A stretch of DNA of 56,298 nt. It comes from Bacillota bacterium (lineage in GTDB: Bacteria; Bacillota; Clostridia; Oscillospirales; Ruminococcaceae). A model generated the notes under the pieces. That model made no database searches. It saw only the letters and a program-made list of their open reading frames with translations, and had not been told where the DNA came from. The stretch covers positions 1-56,298 of the forward strand of contig JAEZCT010000010.1 in assembly GCA_023433405.1 (NCBI GenBank), written 5' to 3'. Below are positions 7,840 through 17,039 of the stretch, one piece after another. A program made the position numbers and the translations under genes. Position 1 is the first letter of the stretch. Each line of letters begins with the position of its first letter.

Positions 7840-8796
7840 TTAACCCATACCGGGTACGTCCAGTTCGATAATATTAAGCCCATCCGCGTCCACGCGCTCG
7901 CTGTAGGGGCGAAAATGCTCGTTAAGCAGGTCGGCGGCCTTTTTGGCAAATAGCGTATACACCGCAAAGCCCTTGTGGGTGACGCCAGCACCCTCCAGCG
8001 TGTAAAAATGGATATCCTCCGCTTTTATTCCGCTTAGCCCGCCGTAATAGCCCATAAGCTGCGCGGCCGTCAGGTCGGTGGTGATGTTTTGATAGTTCTG
8101 CGCCACCAAGCCAAACAGCTGGGTGCGGGACATGGAGAGAACCTTCTCCGCGCAGGCCTGCAAAAACAGGCTTTGGGCATGCATCCGACCGATATCGGCA
8201 TTGTCATAGCCCTTGCGGTACCGTACAAACCATTCCGCTTTTTCGCCGGTAAGAAGCTGCTCGCCCTTTTTGATGGTCTTTCCTTCGGTAAAATAGATTG
8301 TCTGCGGGATATCAACCGTTACGCCGCCCATGGAATCCACAATCCTGCGCAAGCCCGGTAGATTTATGGTGGCATAATGGTCGATTTGCAGCGCAAAGGT
8401 GTGTTCCACCTCGCTTAGGAGGGCATCTATGGGGGCTTCCCCTTTTTTATGGCTTGCATACACCGCGTTAATTTTGCCGGTGGGGTAACGGTTTACCCCT
8501 ACATAGGTATCGCGGGGTATTTGCAGCACGTTTACCTCGCCCGCCTCCGCGTCCAGACTCGCCACCATGATTACGTCGGTAAGCGCCTCGCTTTCGTCAA
8601 GCCCGCAGAGTAAAAAGGTCACCGCCTCGTCAGGCGGCGCTTGTGAGGCAGCGGTTTGAGAGGACGGCGCTTCACTTGCGTTCTCTGTGGGCTTCTGCGC
8701 CAGAAAGCTGGTGTTCAGGGCGGCATACGCCCCCGCGAACAGCCCCAGCGACAACACAAAGGTAACAGAAAACGCGACGATATTCTTTCTTTTCAC
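7840..8796 (-). CDS. LytR-CpsA-Psr (LCP) family phosphotransferase
   Basis: LCP enzymes move teichoic acid or other polyprenyl-linked glycopolymers onto peptidoglycan outside the membrane. One N-terminal membrane segment (about residues 7-28) and a Ser/Ala/Pro-rich linker precede the LCP domain. The domain shows LQIPRDTYVGVNRYPTGKIN, VDSMGGVTVDIPQ and FVRYRKGYDNADIGRMHAQ, which supply the conserved arginines and aspartates that bind the lipid diphosphate. I prefer the GTG at 8796 (318 residues) because GGGAGG lies seven bases upstream; a TTG two codons earlier is too close to that site. It sits 24 bp after nadD-yqeK in the same operon. Confidence 0.92.
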   Translation of the reverse strand: MKRKNIVAFSVTFVLSLGLFAGAYAALNTSFLAQKPTENASEAPSSQTAASQAPPDEAVTFLLCGLDESEALTDVIMVASLDAEAGEVNVLQIPRDTYVGVNRYPTGKINAVYASHKKGEAPIDALLSEVEHTFALQIDHYATINLPGLRRIVDSMGGVTVDIPQTIYFTEGKTIKKGEQLLTGEKAEWFVRYRKGYDNADIGRMHAQSLFLQACAEKVLSMSRTQLFGLVAQNYQNITTDLTAAQLMGYYGGLSGIKAEDIHFYTLEGAGVTHKGFAVYTLFAKKAADLLNEHFRPYSERVDADGLNIIELDVPGMG

Positions 8797-8820
8797 AGAC
8801 AAGCCTCCCGCTTAATAAAG

Positions 8821-10023
8821 TCAAACTGACTCATCGGGTTTTACCCGCTGGCCATTGACTTCCGCCGCGCAAAAGCCGCTGTTGTATGCCCGGATTGTAT
8901 CAATGTGAATGGGCAGCTCTTTTTTTGCCAGTCCCTTAACGGACAGGGCAAGAGCGCACATCATCGCGCTGTCAAGACCCAGCCTCAGTCTCTCGCGTAT
9001 GGCTGCCGCGTCGTCAAAGTCCCGGTCAAAGGAGATATAGTCGGCGAGATAGATAATCCGTTCCAACAACGTCATGCCCTCACGGGCGGTAGTGTGGTAC
9101 CTTATAGCATTTATAATTTCGACGTCGTTTATACCAAGCTCCTGTACGATACAGGCACCTGCCATGGCGTGCCAAAGCTTGGGGGAAACCTTCTCGGTGC
9201 TGTCCAAAATTATAGCAAACTTTTGGAGCGTTTGCAACTGCTCGTCCCCCGGCATATCCTTTGCGATATCGTGCAAAAGCCCCGCCGTGTAGGCTTTACG
9301 CTCGTCCCCGCCAAACCGGATAGCCAGCGCCGCCGCTTCCTTTGCCACACACTGGGAGTGGTAAAAGCGTTTGGGGGTTAGCCTGCGGCGTAAAAGAGAC
9401 TCGTACCGCGTGTACTCCGGCGGCTGCCCGCCGTAGGGGTGCGCGGTCTCAATATAGCGGCGCACCGGCTCGGGCAGCGCCTCATGAGCCATACCGGTGC
9501 GCAGGCTTTCGCGAATGTCCGTGGATGAGACGGCATAGGGCGCAAGGTCTGCAACGACGGCGCGCAAACCCCGTGCTTCCAATGCTTTTGCGTAGCTGAC
9601 CAGTGTGCCATATTCGCCGGAGGTGCGCGCACCCGCACATACTGTAACCGCACTAAGCAGCTCGTCCGCACCGTACCACCGGTCTACCGTCACAAACATA
9701 TCCCCGCCCACCAGCAAAAACAGCTCCGCGTCGGGGTTCTGCTCCTTAAAATACCTCACCGTATACAGGGTGTAGCTTTTTTCATCCTTTTTCAGCTCAT
9801 AGTCGCTAACCTTGGCGTTTGGTACGCGCAGGGCGGCAAGAAGGCACATTTGATACCGATCCGCCTTGTCCGCCAAAAACGCCGCATTCTTGTGCGGGGG
9901 CGCGGCGTCGGGGATGAAATACAGGGTATCCAGCTTAAGTGCATCGCATAGAGCGGCGGCAAGGTGAACATGCCCTTCGTGAATGGGGTTGAAGGTACCG
10001 CCGAATAAACCAATTCTTTGCAT
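8821..10023 (-). CDS. nadD: Fused nicotinate-nucleotide adenylyltransferase / HD hydrolase (NadD-YqeK)
   Basis: A two-domain protein of 400 residues. Residues 1-195 are NadD, which makes nicotinate adenine dinucleotide from nicotinate mononucleotide and ATP: IGLFGGTFNPIHEGH (nucleotide loop with the HxGH-type motif), IPDAAPPHK and VSSTDIRESL. Residues about 210-400 are a YqeK-type HD domain (HSQCVAKEA, then GLLHDIAKDMP, later IRYHTTA), a family that splits diadenosine tetraphosphate. In B. subtilis these are two adjacent genes, so this is a fusion. The ATG at 10023 has AGAGG upstream and begins exactly at the NadD fold; the open frame extends further but not in a conserved way. Confidence 0.93.
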   Translation of the reverse strand: MQRIGLFGGTFNPIHEGHVHLAAALCDALKLDTLYFIPDAAPPHKNAAFLADKADRYQMCLLAALRVPNAKVSDYELKKDEKSYTLYTVRYFKEQNPDAELFLLVGGDMFVTVDRWYGADELLSAVTVCAGARTSGEYGTLVSYAKALEARGLRAVVADLAPYAVSSTDIRESLRTGMAHEALPEPVRRYIETAHPYGGQPPEYTRYESLLRRRLTPKRFYHSQCVAKEAAALAIRFGGDERKAYTAGLLHDIAKDMPGDEQLQTLQKFAIILDSTEKVSPKLWHAMAGACIVQELGINDVEIINAIRYHTTAREGMTLLERIIYLADYISFDRDFDDAAAIRERLRLGLDSAMMCALALSVKGLAKKELPIHIDTIRAYNSGFCAAEVNGQRVKPDESV

Positions 10024-10146
10024 AGGCAAACAGGTTCCTCTCACAATTTGCTGCCAAATAGTTCTTGTAATTCGAAAGGGCAGCTCAGGGGTTCCGGGAG
10101 TTCTTAAAGTGGAAAGCCCAGCCATTTTGAGTGTTGAAGCCCACCC

Positions 10147-10440
10147 CTAGTCGGCAAGCTGTATCACGGGTTTTTTCGGATTTCTGCGGTATAGTACAAA
10201 GCGGGTGCCGATAACCTGCACCACCTCTGCGCCGGTGCGCTCCGCCAGCAGCTCGGCAGCCTCGCGGGGGTTGTAGGGGGCGGTCTCCAAAACCCGAAGC
10301 TTTATTAACTCCCGGGCGGTAAGCGCGTCCTTTACCTGTGTGACCAGCGCGTCCGAAATCTCATTTTTCCCCACCTGCAAAATGGTATCGATGGGGTTTG
10401 CAAGGGCGCGAAGCTCCGCTCTTTGTTTGCTTGTTAGCAT
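10147..10440 (-). CDS. yhbY: YhbY-type CRM-domain RNA-binding protein
   Basis: The 97-residue single CRM-domain protein associates with the pre-50S subunit during ribosome assembly. It begins LTSKQRAELRALANPIDTILQVGKNEIS, the typical family start, and carries the basic GTRFVLYRRNPKKP loop near the end. AAAGG lies ten bases before the ATG. It lies 123 bp upstream of nadD-yqeK, as in many Firmicutes where obgE would precede it; obgE is not in this window. Confidence 0.95.
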   Translation of the reverse strand: MLTSKQRAELRALANPIDTILQVGKNEISDALVTQVKDALTARELIKLRVLETAPYNPREAAELLAERTGAEVVQVIGTRFVLYRRNPKKPVIQLAD

Positions 10441-10497
10441 AATATATTCGCCTTTCTTATTCTGGGTATTTTGTTTTGTCCTTAAAGAAACCCACTT

Positions 10498-11082
10498 TTA
10501 ATAGCCCGCAAGGAGTGCCGCAAAGGCACGCACCGCCTTGCCGCGATGACTGATACGGTTTTTTTCGTCGTCTGTAAGCTCGGCCATGCTTTTGTCACCC
10601 ACAAAAAAGATGGGGTCGTAGCCAAAGCCGTTATCGCCTCTCGGCTCATCGCCAATGACCCCCTCACACACGCCATGGGTCACAAGCTCTCTGCCGTCGG
10701 GGAATACACAGCACACGCAGCATTCATACCTTGCGGTGCGAAGCTTAGGCGGCACCTCTTTTAGCAGCTCGAGCAGCAGCGGGTTTTTAATCTCATAGGG
10801 TGTGTCTGCGCCCAGATATCGGGCGGAATACACCCCCGGCCCTCCGTCCAGCGCGTCGATGCATATGCCGCTGTCGTCGGATACTGCGGGCAAGCCGCAA
10901 AATTTGCAGATTGCAAAAGCCTTAATGCGGGCGTTCTCCTCAAAGCTTTTGCCCGTCTCCTCAATATCGCCCGTAAAGCCGATATCCGAAAGCGTCAGCA
11001 GCTCAATGCCTGCCGGGACAAGAAGCTCGCGCATCTCCTTAATCTTTCCCTTATTCGCCGACGCAAACACCAGCTTATCCAA
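10498..11082 (-). CDS. rdgB: XTP/dITP pyrophosphatase (RdgB/HAM1 family)
   Basis: This 194-residue house-cleaning enzyme hydrolyses non-canonical purine triphosphates (XTP, dITP) to monophosphates. The substrate loop FASANKGKIKEM starts the protein. VSDDSGICIDALDGGPGVYSAR is the metal and base pocket, and DNGFGYDPIFF, with MAELTDDEKNRISHRGKA, closes the signature. The frame is open further upstream into ftsY, but homology starts at the TTG at 11082 (AAAGG 13 bases upstream); GTG codons at 11091 and 11094 are alternatives. It lies between ftsY and yhbY on the same strand. Confidence 0.94.
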   Translation of the reverse strand: MDKLVFASANKGKIKEMRELLVPAGIELLTLSDIGFTGDIEETGKSFEENARIKAFAICKFCGLPAVSDDSGICIDALDGGPGVYSARYLGADTPYEIKNPLLLELLKEVPPKLRTARYECCVCCVFPDGRELVTHGVCEGVIGDEPRGDNGFGYDPIFFVGDKSMAELTDDEKNRISHRGKAVRAFAALLAGY

Positions 11083-11164
11083 CCGTTTCACCACGCCTTT
11101 ACAAAAAGTTATTTTATATAAAATATCAACAGCTTTGTCAGTTTGCAAAGGGATGCGGCTAAAG

Positions 11165-12076
11165 CTACTCCGCCGAAAACAGCGCCCTTGCAAAGGCGTC
11201 GGAATCAAAGGGCTGCAGGTCGTCGAGCCTCTCGCCTACGCCGATATACTTGACGGGAATCCTTAATTCGTTGCGAATGCCAATAACCACACCGCCCTTT
11301 GCCGTGCCGTCCAGCTTTGTAAGCACAATGCCGGTAATGCCCGCCGCCTCTTTAAACTCCCGCGCCTGAATGAGGGCGTTCTGTCCGGTGGTGGCATCCA
11401 GCACCAGCAGCACCTCCACGTCGCTGTCGGGCGCTTCACGGGCGATGATGCGGGATATCTTCGCAAGCTCGTCCATCAGGTTCTTTTTGTTGTGCAGCCT
11501 GCCCGCCGTGTCGCAGATAACCACATCCGCGCCGCGGGATTTTGCCGCGCCCAGCGCGTCAAACACCACGGCTGCCGGGTCGCTGCCCTCGGTGTGGCGG
11601 ATAAGCGGCACACCCGCGCGCTCCGCCCACACCGCAAGCTGGTCGATGGCGGCGGCGCGAAAGGTATCGGCAGCGCCTAGCAAAACACTTTTGCCCTCGG
11701 ACTTTAAAGAGGCCGCAAGCTTGCCAATGGTCGTGGTCTTACCCACTCCGTTTACACCAATTACCAGAATAACCGATGGGCGGGTGGTCAGCCTAAGTCC
11801 TTCGCCGCCTCCCAGCATCCCGGCTATCAGCTCCTGAAGCTCTCCGGTAATCTGTGCGGGGTCTGAAATTGCTTTTTCCTTCACCCGATCCTTTAGCTGC
11901 TCGCAGATGTCGGCGGCGGTTTTCGCCCCAACATCCGACATAATGAGTATCTCCTCCAGCTCCTCAAACAGCTCCGCGTCTATCCTGCGGAATGATTTGA
12001 ACATGGAGTCCACCGTTTTTGCCATTGAATCGCGGGTTTTCTTTAGTCCTTGGCTGATTTTATCAAACAACCCCAT
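11165..12076 (-). CDS. ftsY: Signal recognition particle receptor FtsY
   Basis: SRP GTPase that docks ribosome-nascent-chain complexes at the membrane. The N domain covers about 1-85. The G domain shows GVNGVGKTTTIGKLA (P-loop), DTFRAAAIDQL, DTAGRLHNKKNLMDEL and TKLDGTAKGG. At 303 residues it lacks the long acidic A domain of E. coli FtsY, as is usual in Firmicutes; the amphipathic start MGLFDKISQGLKKTRDS probably gives the membrane contact. AAAGGA precedes the ATG by nine bases. It follows smc in the conserved rnc-smc-ftsY order, with a 192-bp gap holding a diverged repeat. Confidence 0.97.
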   Translation of the reverse strand: MGLFDKISQGLKKTRDSMAKTVDSMFKSFRRIDAELFEELEEILIMSDVGAKTAADICEQLKDRVKEKAISDPAQITGELQELIAGMLGGGEGLRLTTRPSVILVIGVNGVGKTTTIGKLAASLKSEGKSVLLGAADTFRAAAIDQLAVWAERAGVPLIRHTEGSDPAAVVFDALGAAKSRGADVVICDTAGRLHNKKNLMDELAKISRIIAREAPDSDVEVLLVLDATTGQNALIQAREFKEAAGITGIVLTKLDGTAKGGVVIGIRNELRIPVKYIGVGERLDDLQPFDSDAFARALFSAE

Positions 12077-12157
12077 TTTGCACAGTCCTTTCCTGCGGCA
12101 AGGCGTCCGGCCTTATCGGCTTTGGTTAAGCCCTTCGCCCTTCTCCAATTATTGAAT

Positions 12158-12232
12158 AAGCATAAAAACGGGGTCATAAGCCCTGACCTGCGGGCTTTGA
12201 CGCAGATTTTTATTAGCGCTTTTATCACATTA
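12158..12232. repeat. Highly diverged R1-like repeat, copy N
   Basis: Read on the minus strand the segment has the R1 core order AATAAAAATCTGCGTC, then a stem AAGCCC/GGGCTT flanked by GTCA and TGAC, then TTTTTAT. The outer arms are lost. It lies between smc and ftsY. Confidence 0.45.
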
Positions 12233-12268
12233 CAGTATGGTCACCCTTGTAATTATGCAGCGACAGCG

Positions 12269-15200
12269 TTAGGCATTTTTAAGCCCCAGCTTGCTTTCCA
12301 GCTCGGTTACCTTTAATTCCAGCAGCTTGGATACGCCCTCCTCCTGCATGGTTACGCCATACAGCACGTCGGCTTCCTCCATGGTGCCCCGCCGGTGGGT
12401 GATTGAAATAAATTGTGTTTTGTCGCACAGGCGGCGCAGGTATTGGGCATATTTTGTCACATTCACATCGTCAAGCGCTGCCTCAATCTCATCGAGCAGA
12501 CAGAAGGGGGCGGGGCGCACCTTTAGGATGGCGAAGTAGATGGCAATGGCCACAAACGCCTGCTCTCCGCCAGACAGCGCCGAGAGGTTTTTAATAATCT
12601 TACCCGGCGGCTCCACAAAGATTTCAATGCCGCTTTCCAATACATCCCCTTCGTCCACAAGCGAAAGGCGGGCGGTACCGCCCCCAAACAGCTCGGTAAA
12701 CACCTCGCCGAAATTTTTGTTAATCTGGGCGAAGCTCTCGGTAAAAATCTCGCGCATCTTTAGGGTTAACTCCCCAATCATGCGCAGCAGCTCGTCGCGG
12801 GAGCGAATGACGTCGTCGGTCTGGTGCTTTAAGAATTCGTAGCGCTCCGAGACCTCCTTGTACTCCTCAATGGCGCCCACATTGACGGTGCCAAGGGAGC
12901 GTATTTTATTCTTAATCTCCCCCAACGTGCGCTGGGCGGTGGTAACACTGGGCAGCTCCTTGGCAATGGCGGCGGCCTCGCTCTTGGTCAGCTCGTATTC
13001 ATCCCACAGCTTTGCTATCACCGCGTCGTACTCTGCCTGTGCCGTCAGCTTGCGCTCCTCAAGCCTTGCCATCTCCTTCGAGATTTCCTCGCGGCGGGCA
13101 AGGATGGCGCGTTCCTGCGCGCGGCGTTCGTTGGCCTGCTTTTCCATTGCCAGGCGCTCCTCGGCAAGGCGGTGAATCTCCTCCTCCAGCGCGGCGGTCT
13201 GTCCGACGGCGCTTTCTCCTGCCGCCGCCACCTCCGCAATGCTTGCCTCTATGGCGGCAATCTCCACCTCGCTTGCCGCACGTTCCTCCTCCAGGGCTTG
13301 GGTGCGTCCGCTTTCGCTGTCCCTGCGCGCCCGCAGCTCTTCGGCGGATTGGAGAAGCCCTTCGGCCTCCTTCGATAGCCCCAGCATCTTCAGCTTCAGC
13401 TCGCCGATCTCATCGGAAAGCGCGCGTCTCTTTGCCCGCAGCTCGTCCTTTTTCTGCTCGGTTTCCGCCACCCGCTCCTCCAGCGCCGCGATTGCAGCGG
13501 AGCTTGCCGCAAGCTCCTCCCTCGCCGCGTGCAGCTCGCCGCTTAACGCGGTCTCGCGCTGCTGCATCCGCTCCTGCTCGGTCTGGGCCTCGGCGACTGA
13601 GCGGCTTGCTTCCTCGCGGTTTCTGGCCGCCAGCGCCCGCTGGGTCTCGGCCTTTGCCTTATCCTCCGTAAGGGTTTCAAGCTCGCCTTTTGACGCAAGG
13701 TATTGGGCCTCTATGGCGGCTATCTCTGTTTTTATGGCATGGTGCGCCGCACTCGCCTCGGCAAGCTTACCCTCCAGCCCCTTTGCTTCGGCGCGCAGAC
13801 GTTCGATCTCGGTCCGGCGGCTTAAAAGCCCCGAGCTTTTTACCGCCGAGCCGCCCGTCATCGACCCGCCGGCGTTTACCAGCTGCCCGTCCAGCGTCAC
13901 CACGCGAAAACGGTAGCCGTTTGCCTTGGCGATCGCCGCCGCGTTATCCAAAGTATCGCACACCGCAATACGCCCAAGCAGGGAGCGCACAATGCCCGTG
14001 TACTTCTCATCAAATACAATCAGCTCCGACGCAACGCCCACAAAGCCCGCGTGCCCTCTGAGGCTTGCCGCCTCCAGTAAGGAGCCGGTAATGGTGGAGA
14101 GGGGCAAAAAGGTTGCCCGCCCCGCGTTCTCACTCTTTAGGGTGAAAATTGCCTTCTTGGCGGCGTTTTCATCCTCCACCACGATGTTTTGCAGGGCAAA
14201 GGAAAGGGCGGTCTCCACCGCGACGGTGTACTCGGCAGGCACCTCAATAAGGCTCGAAACCGGACCGTGTACCCCGCGCAGGGTTCCATGGGACGCCATG
14301 CGCATGACAGTTTTTACGCTTTGGGTAAAGCCCTCCATGTTTCGCTCAAGGTCCTCAAGAAGGCGGGCGTTCTGGTTTTTCTCCCGAATCTTCAGGTCAA
14401 GTGCCGAGACGGTTTTGGCGCTTTCCTCAAGCCTTTCCCGCCGGGTTCTCAGCTTTGCCTCATAGCCCTTGACGGTGTTTGTCTCGCTCAGCAGCTTTTC
14501 GTCAAGCTCCGCGATAAAGCCCGCCGCTTCGTCAAGCTCCGCCTGATAGCGCGCCGCGTCCCCGTCCTTAGCGGATAGCTGCTCGCGAAGGCGCTGCCGC
14601 CGTTCCGCCAGCTCCTCGAGTGAGCCGGTGCAGGCAACCTCATTTGCCCGGCATTTGGATACCGACGCGTTAAGGGCGGCAAGCTCGCGCCCCACCGCCT
14701 CCAGGCTCTCATTCTGCCGCGCGCTGTCCTGCACAAACTCCGCCAAGGCGGTCTCCCGCGCTTCGCACAGCGCGGCAAGCTCCCTCGCCTCCCCCTGCTT
14801 GCGCCCGCACTGGGCAAGGCGCTCGGCAATCTGCGCCTCGATGTCGCTCACCGCCATGCCGCACAGCGCAAGCTCGCGCCCAATGCGCTCAATCCCCTCG
14901 CGCTTATGCAGAATATCGTTGCGCAGCACCGCTATCTGCGCCTCGCGCCGGGCGGTTTCCTCGTCCAGCCTGCGGCGCTGGTCGCGCTTTTCCTCCATAC
15001 GCACCGCGCACTGCTGGGATTTTTCAAAGATGGCGTTAATGGCGTTTTCCAGCTCCGCCAGCTCCTCGTCCACCTCGTCGCAGGAGGCGCGGCAAACCAT
15101 CACGCGATTTTCTTGCTCCCGCAGCGCCTCCCGTGCCTTTTCCAAGGAGCGGATGTAAAGAGACACCTCCAGCTCCTTTTTCTCGGCGGAAAGGGCAAGA

Positions 15201-15844
15201 AACTCCTTCGCCTTTTCCGATTGCTGGCGCAGCGGCTCCACCCGTTCCTCAAGCTCTATGAGAATGTCTTTCAGGCGCAGAAGGTTCTCCTGCGCCTGCT
15301 CCAGTCTGCGCTCCGCCTCGTTCTTGCGGTAGCGGTATTTTGAAATGCCAGAGGCCTCCTCAAAAATCTCACGGCGCTCCGCGCTTTTTGCCCCCACAAT
15401 CTCGGCGATGCGTCCCTGCCCGATGATGGAATAGCCGTCCTTGCCAAGACCGGTATCCATAAACAGCTCATGAACATCGCGCAGGCGCACATTGTTCGAG
15501 TTGATGCGGTACTCGCTCTCACCGGAACGGTACAGCTTGCGCGTGACGGTAATCTCGTCCGCGTCAATATCCAGAGCGCGGCCATGGTTTTCGATGGTCA
15601 GCGACACCTGTGAGCAGCCCACCGACTTGCGCAGCTTTGTGCCGCCGAAGATTACGTCCTCCATCCGGCTGCCGCGCAGGGTCTTGGTGGACTGCTCGCC
15701 CAGCACCCAGCGCACGGCATCGCTGATGTTACTTTTGCCGCTGCCGTTTGGACCTACCACCGCGGTAATGCCGCTGCCAAAGGACAGCCTCGTTTTATCG
15801 GGAAAGGATTTAAAGCCTTGTATTTCAAGGGATTTGAGTAACAA
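12269..15844 (-). CDS. smc: Chromosome segregation protein SMC
   Basis: Condensin ATPase of about 1191 residues that forms a ring-shaped dimer with ScpA and ScpB and organises the chromosome. The Walker A motif is GPNGSGKSNISDAVRWVLGEQS near residue 32. Long coiled-coil arms surround a hinge at about 510-660 (MRMASHGTLRGVHGPVSSL onward). The C-terminal head carries LSGGEQAFVAIAI (signature) and FCLLDEIEAALDD (Walker B). The GTG at 15850 lies only three bases after the AAAGGA site, whereas the TTG at 15844 lies nine bases after it and matches the usual family start (LLKSLEIQGFKSF). It is the third gene after rnc and the radical SAM gene; an R1 copy fills the upstream gap. Confidence 0.97.
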   Translation of the reverse strand: MLLKSLEIQGFKSFPDKTRLSFGSGITAVVGPNGSGKSNISDAVRWVLGEQSTKTLRGSRMEDVIFGGTKLRKSVGCSQVSLTIENHGRALDIDADEITVTRKLYRSGESEYRINSNNVRLRDVHELFMDTGLGKDGYSIIGQGRIAEIVGAKSAERREIFEEASGISKYRYRKNEAERRLEQAQENLLRLKDILIELEERVEPLRQQSEKAKEFLALSAEKKELEVSLYIRSLEKAREALREQENRVMVCRASCDEVDEELAELENAINAIFEKSQQCAVRMEEKRDQRRRLDEETARREAQIAVLRNDILHKREGIERIGRELALCGMAVSDIEAQIAERLAQCGRKQGEARELAALCEARETALAEFVQDSARQNESLEAVGRELAALNASVSKCRANEVACTGSLEELAERRQRLREQLSAKDGDAARYQAELDEAAGFIAELDEKLLSETNTVKGYEAKLRTRRERLEESAKTVSALDLKIREKNQNARLLEDLERNMEGFTQSVKTVMRMASHGTLRGVHGPVSSLIEVPAEYTVAVETALSFALQNIVVEDENAAKKAIFTLKSENAGRATFLPLSTITGSLLEAASLRGHAGFVGVASELIVFDEKYTGIVRSLLGRIAVCDTLDNAAAIAKANGYRFRVVTLDGQLVNAGGSMTGGSAVKSSGLLSRRTEIERLRAEAKGLEGKLAEASAAHHAIKTEIAAIEAQYLASKGELETLTEDKAKAETQRALAARNREEASRSVAEAQTEQERMQQRETALSGELHAAREELAASSAAIAALEERVAETEQKKDELRAKRRALSDEIGELKLKMLGLSKEAEGLLQSAEELRARRDSESGRTQALEEERAASEVEIAAIEASIAEVAAAGESAVGQTAALEEEIHRLAEERLAMEKQANERRAQERAILARREEISKEMARLEERKLTAQAEYDAVIAKLWDEYELTKSEAAAIAKELPSVTTAQRTLGEIKNKIRSLGTVNVGAIEEYKEVSERYEFLKHQTDDVIRSRDELLRMIGELTLKMREIFTESFAQINKNFGEVFTELFGGGTARLSLVDEGDVLESGIEIFVEPPGKIIKNLSALSGGEQAFVAIAIYFAILKVRPAPFCLLDEIEAALDDVNVTKYAQYLRRLCDKTQFISITHRRGTMEEADVLYGVTMQEEGVSKLLELKVTELESKLGLKNA

Positions 15845-15867
15845 TACCACACATCCTTTTTTGCCTG

Positions 15868-15956
15868 TTAAAATAAACGGTGAAAAGCTTCTTTTTGTGG
15901 GTTTTCACGCGGATTTTTATGTTTAAATTCTACGCTTTTTGAGGAGATTCGTATTA
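15868..15956. repeat. R1 palindromic repeat, copy D (diverged)
   Basis: The inner stem GTGAAAA/TTTTCAC and the GCGGATTTTTAT block are preserved, and the right end reads GAGGAGATTCGTATTA. The left outer arm runs into the upstream region of smc and is degraded. Confidence 0.7.
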
Positions 15957-16004
15957 CCTCTATCATGTCATAAGTCATACTATTTTTTTGTCGATATATC
16001 CCTG

Positions 16005-17039
16005 CTACGCGCGGAAAACTGCCTGTTCGGGTGCGTTCCCCCCGCCAAGAAACAAGTCGCCGCGGTCAAGCGCGGGGTCGGAGCATACAGATAAATTATA
16101 GTGCATCCCCTTTAGGAATTCCACATTTTTTTTATGCTGACCCACCAGCTTGGAGTGCGCCCCGGGCGGGATGCGGGCGATAATATCCCCCGGGGGGATG
16201 GCGTAGGTCTTTAGTGCGCAAAGCACCCGCTCAAGCAGCATACGGGCCTCGCACAGCTCACGGAAGGCGGGGTGAAACGGCCCCGCCACGATATTTTGCT
16301 GTAACTCTCCGGTGCCGTGCAGCCCAACGCGGATGACGCGAATGTCCGCCTCCTCAAACATACGCAGCAGCTGGGCGCAAAGCTCCACCGCCTCCTCCAG
16401 CGTTTGGGGGGTGTAGGCTCCGCGCCGATAAAGCTCGGCAAGCTCCGTATGCTTCATCACCACCGCGGGATAGATGCGCACGGTATCGGGTGCAAGGTCG
16501 CGGATGCCCCGGGCGGTGGCGAGGGCAGCTTCGGGGGTGTCGCCGTACAGCCCCGTCATCATTTGCAGCCCCAGCGAAAACCCGTGGGACCTAATGCGTA
16601 AGGATGCGTCTGTTACATCCCCTGCGGTATGCCCGCGACGGTTTTTTTGCAAAACGCCGTCGTTCAGGCTCTGCGCGCCCAGCTCAATGGCTGTAACGCC
16701 GTACCCCTTTAAAAGCAAAAGCATCGCGTCGTCCACCGCGTCGGGGCGGGTGGAGCAGCGGATGCCATAAAAGCCCATTTGTCCCACGCACGCCGCCGCT
16801 TCCTCTAAAAGAGGCAGCATCACCCGGGGGTCTATCGCGGTAAAGCTGCCGCCAAAAAACGCAACCTCCGCATCCCGGGCGCGGTCGCCCAGGCTTTTTT
16901 TTGCCGCCAGGCAGGCTGCGCGCACATCGGCGGGCGTCGGCACGCCTGCGGCCCCCGAAATGCCTCGCTGGTCGCAGAAGGTGCAGCGATGGGTGCAGCC
17001 CGCGTGGGGTACAAACAGCGCAATGTTCGCGTGGCTCAT
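16005..17039 (-). CDS. Radical SAM protein (Elp3-related type)
   Basis: A 344-residue radical SAM enzyme. The cluster-binding motif CTHRCTFC (Cys15, Cys19, Cys22) follows a VPHAGC start, and GGSFTAIDP near residue 62 is the usual SAM-binding glycine motif. GAQSLNDGVLQKNRRGHTAGD resembles the Elp3 radical SAM domain, but there is no acetyltransferase domain at the C-terminus. The substrate is unknown; a role in tRNA or rRNA modification is only suggested by its conserved site between rnc and smc. Its ATG overlaps the rnc stop (ATGA), so the genes are translationally coupled. The last residues run out to within 150 bp of smc. Confidence 0.85.
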   Translation of the reverse strand: MSHANIALFVPHAGCTHRCTFCDQRGISGAAGVPTPADVRAACLAAKKSLGDRARDAEVAFFGGSFTAIDPRVMLPLLEEAAACVGQMGFYGIRCSTRPDAVDDAMLLLLKGYGVTAIELGAQSLNDGVLQKNRRGHTAGDVTDASLRIRSHGFSLGLQMMTGLYGDTPEAALATARGIRDLAPDTVRIYPAVVMKHTELAELYRRGAYTPQTLEEAVELCAQLLRMFEEADIRVIRVGLHGTGELQQNIVAGPFHPAFRELCEARMLLERVLCALKTYAIPPGDIIARIPPGAHSKLVGQHKKNVEFLKGMHYNLSVCSDPALDRGDLFLGGGNAPEQAVFRA

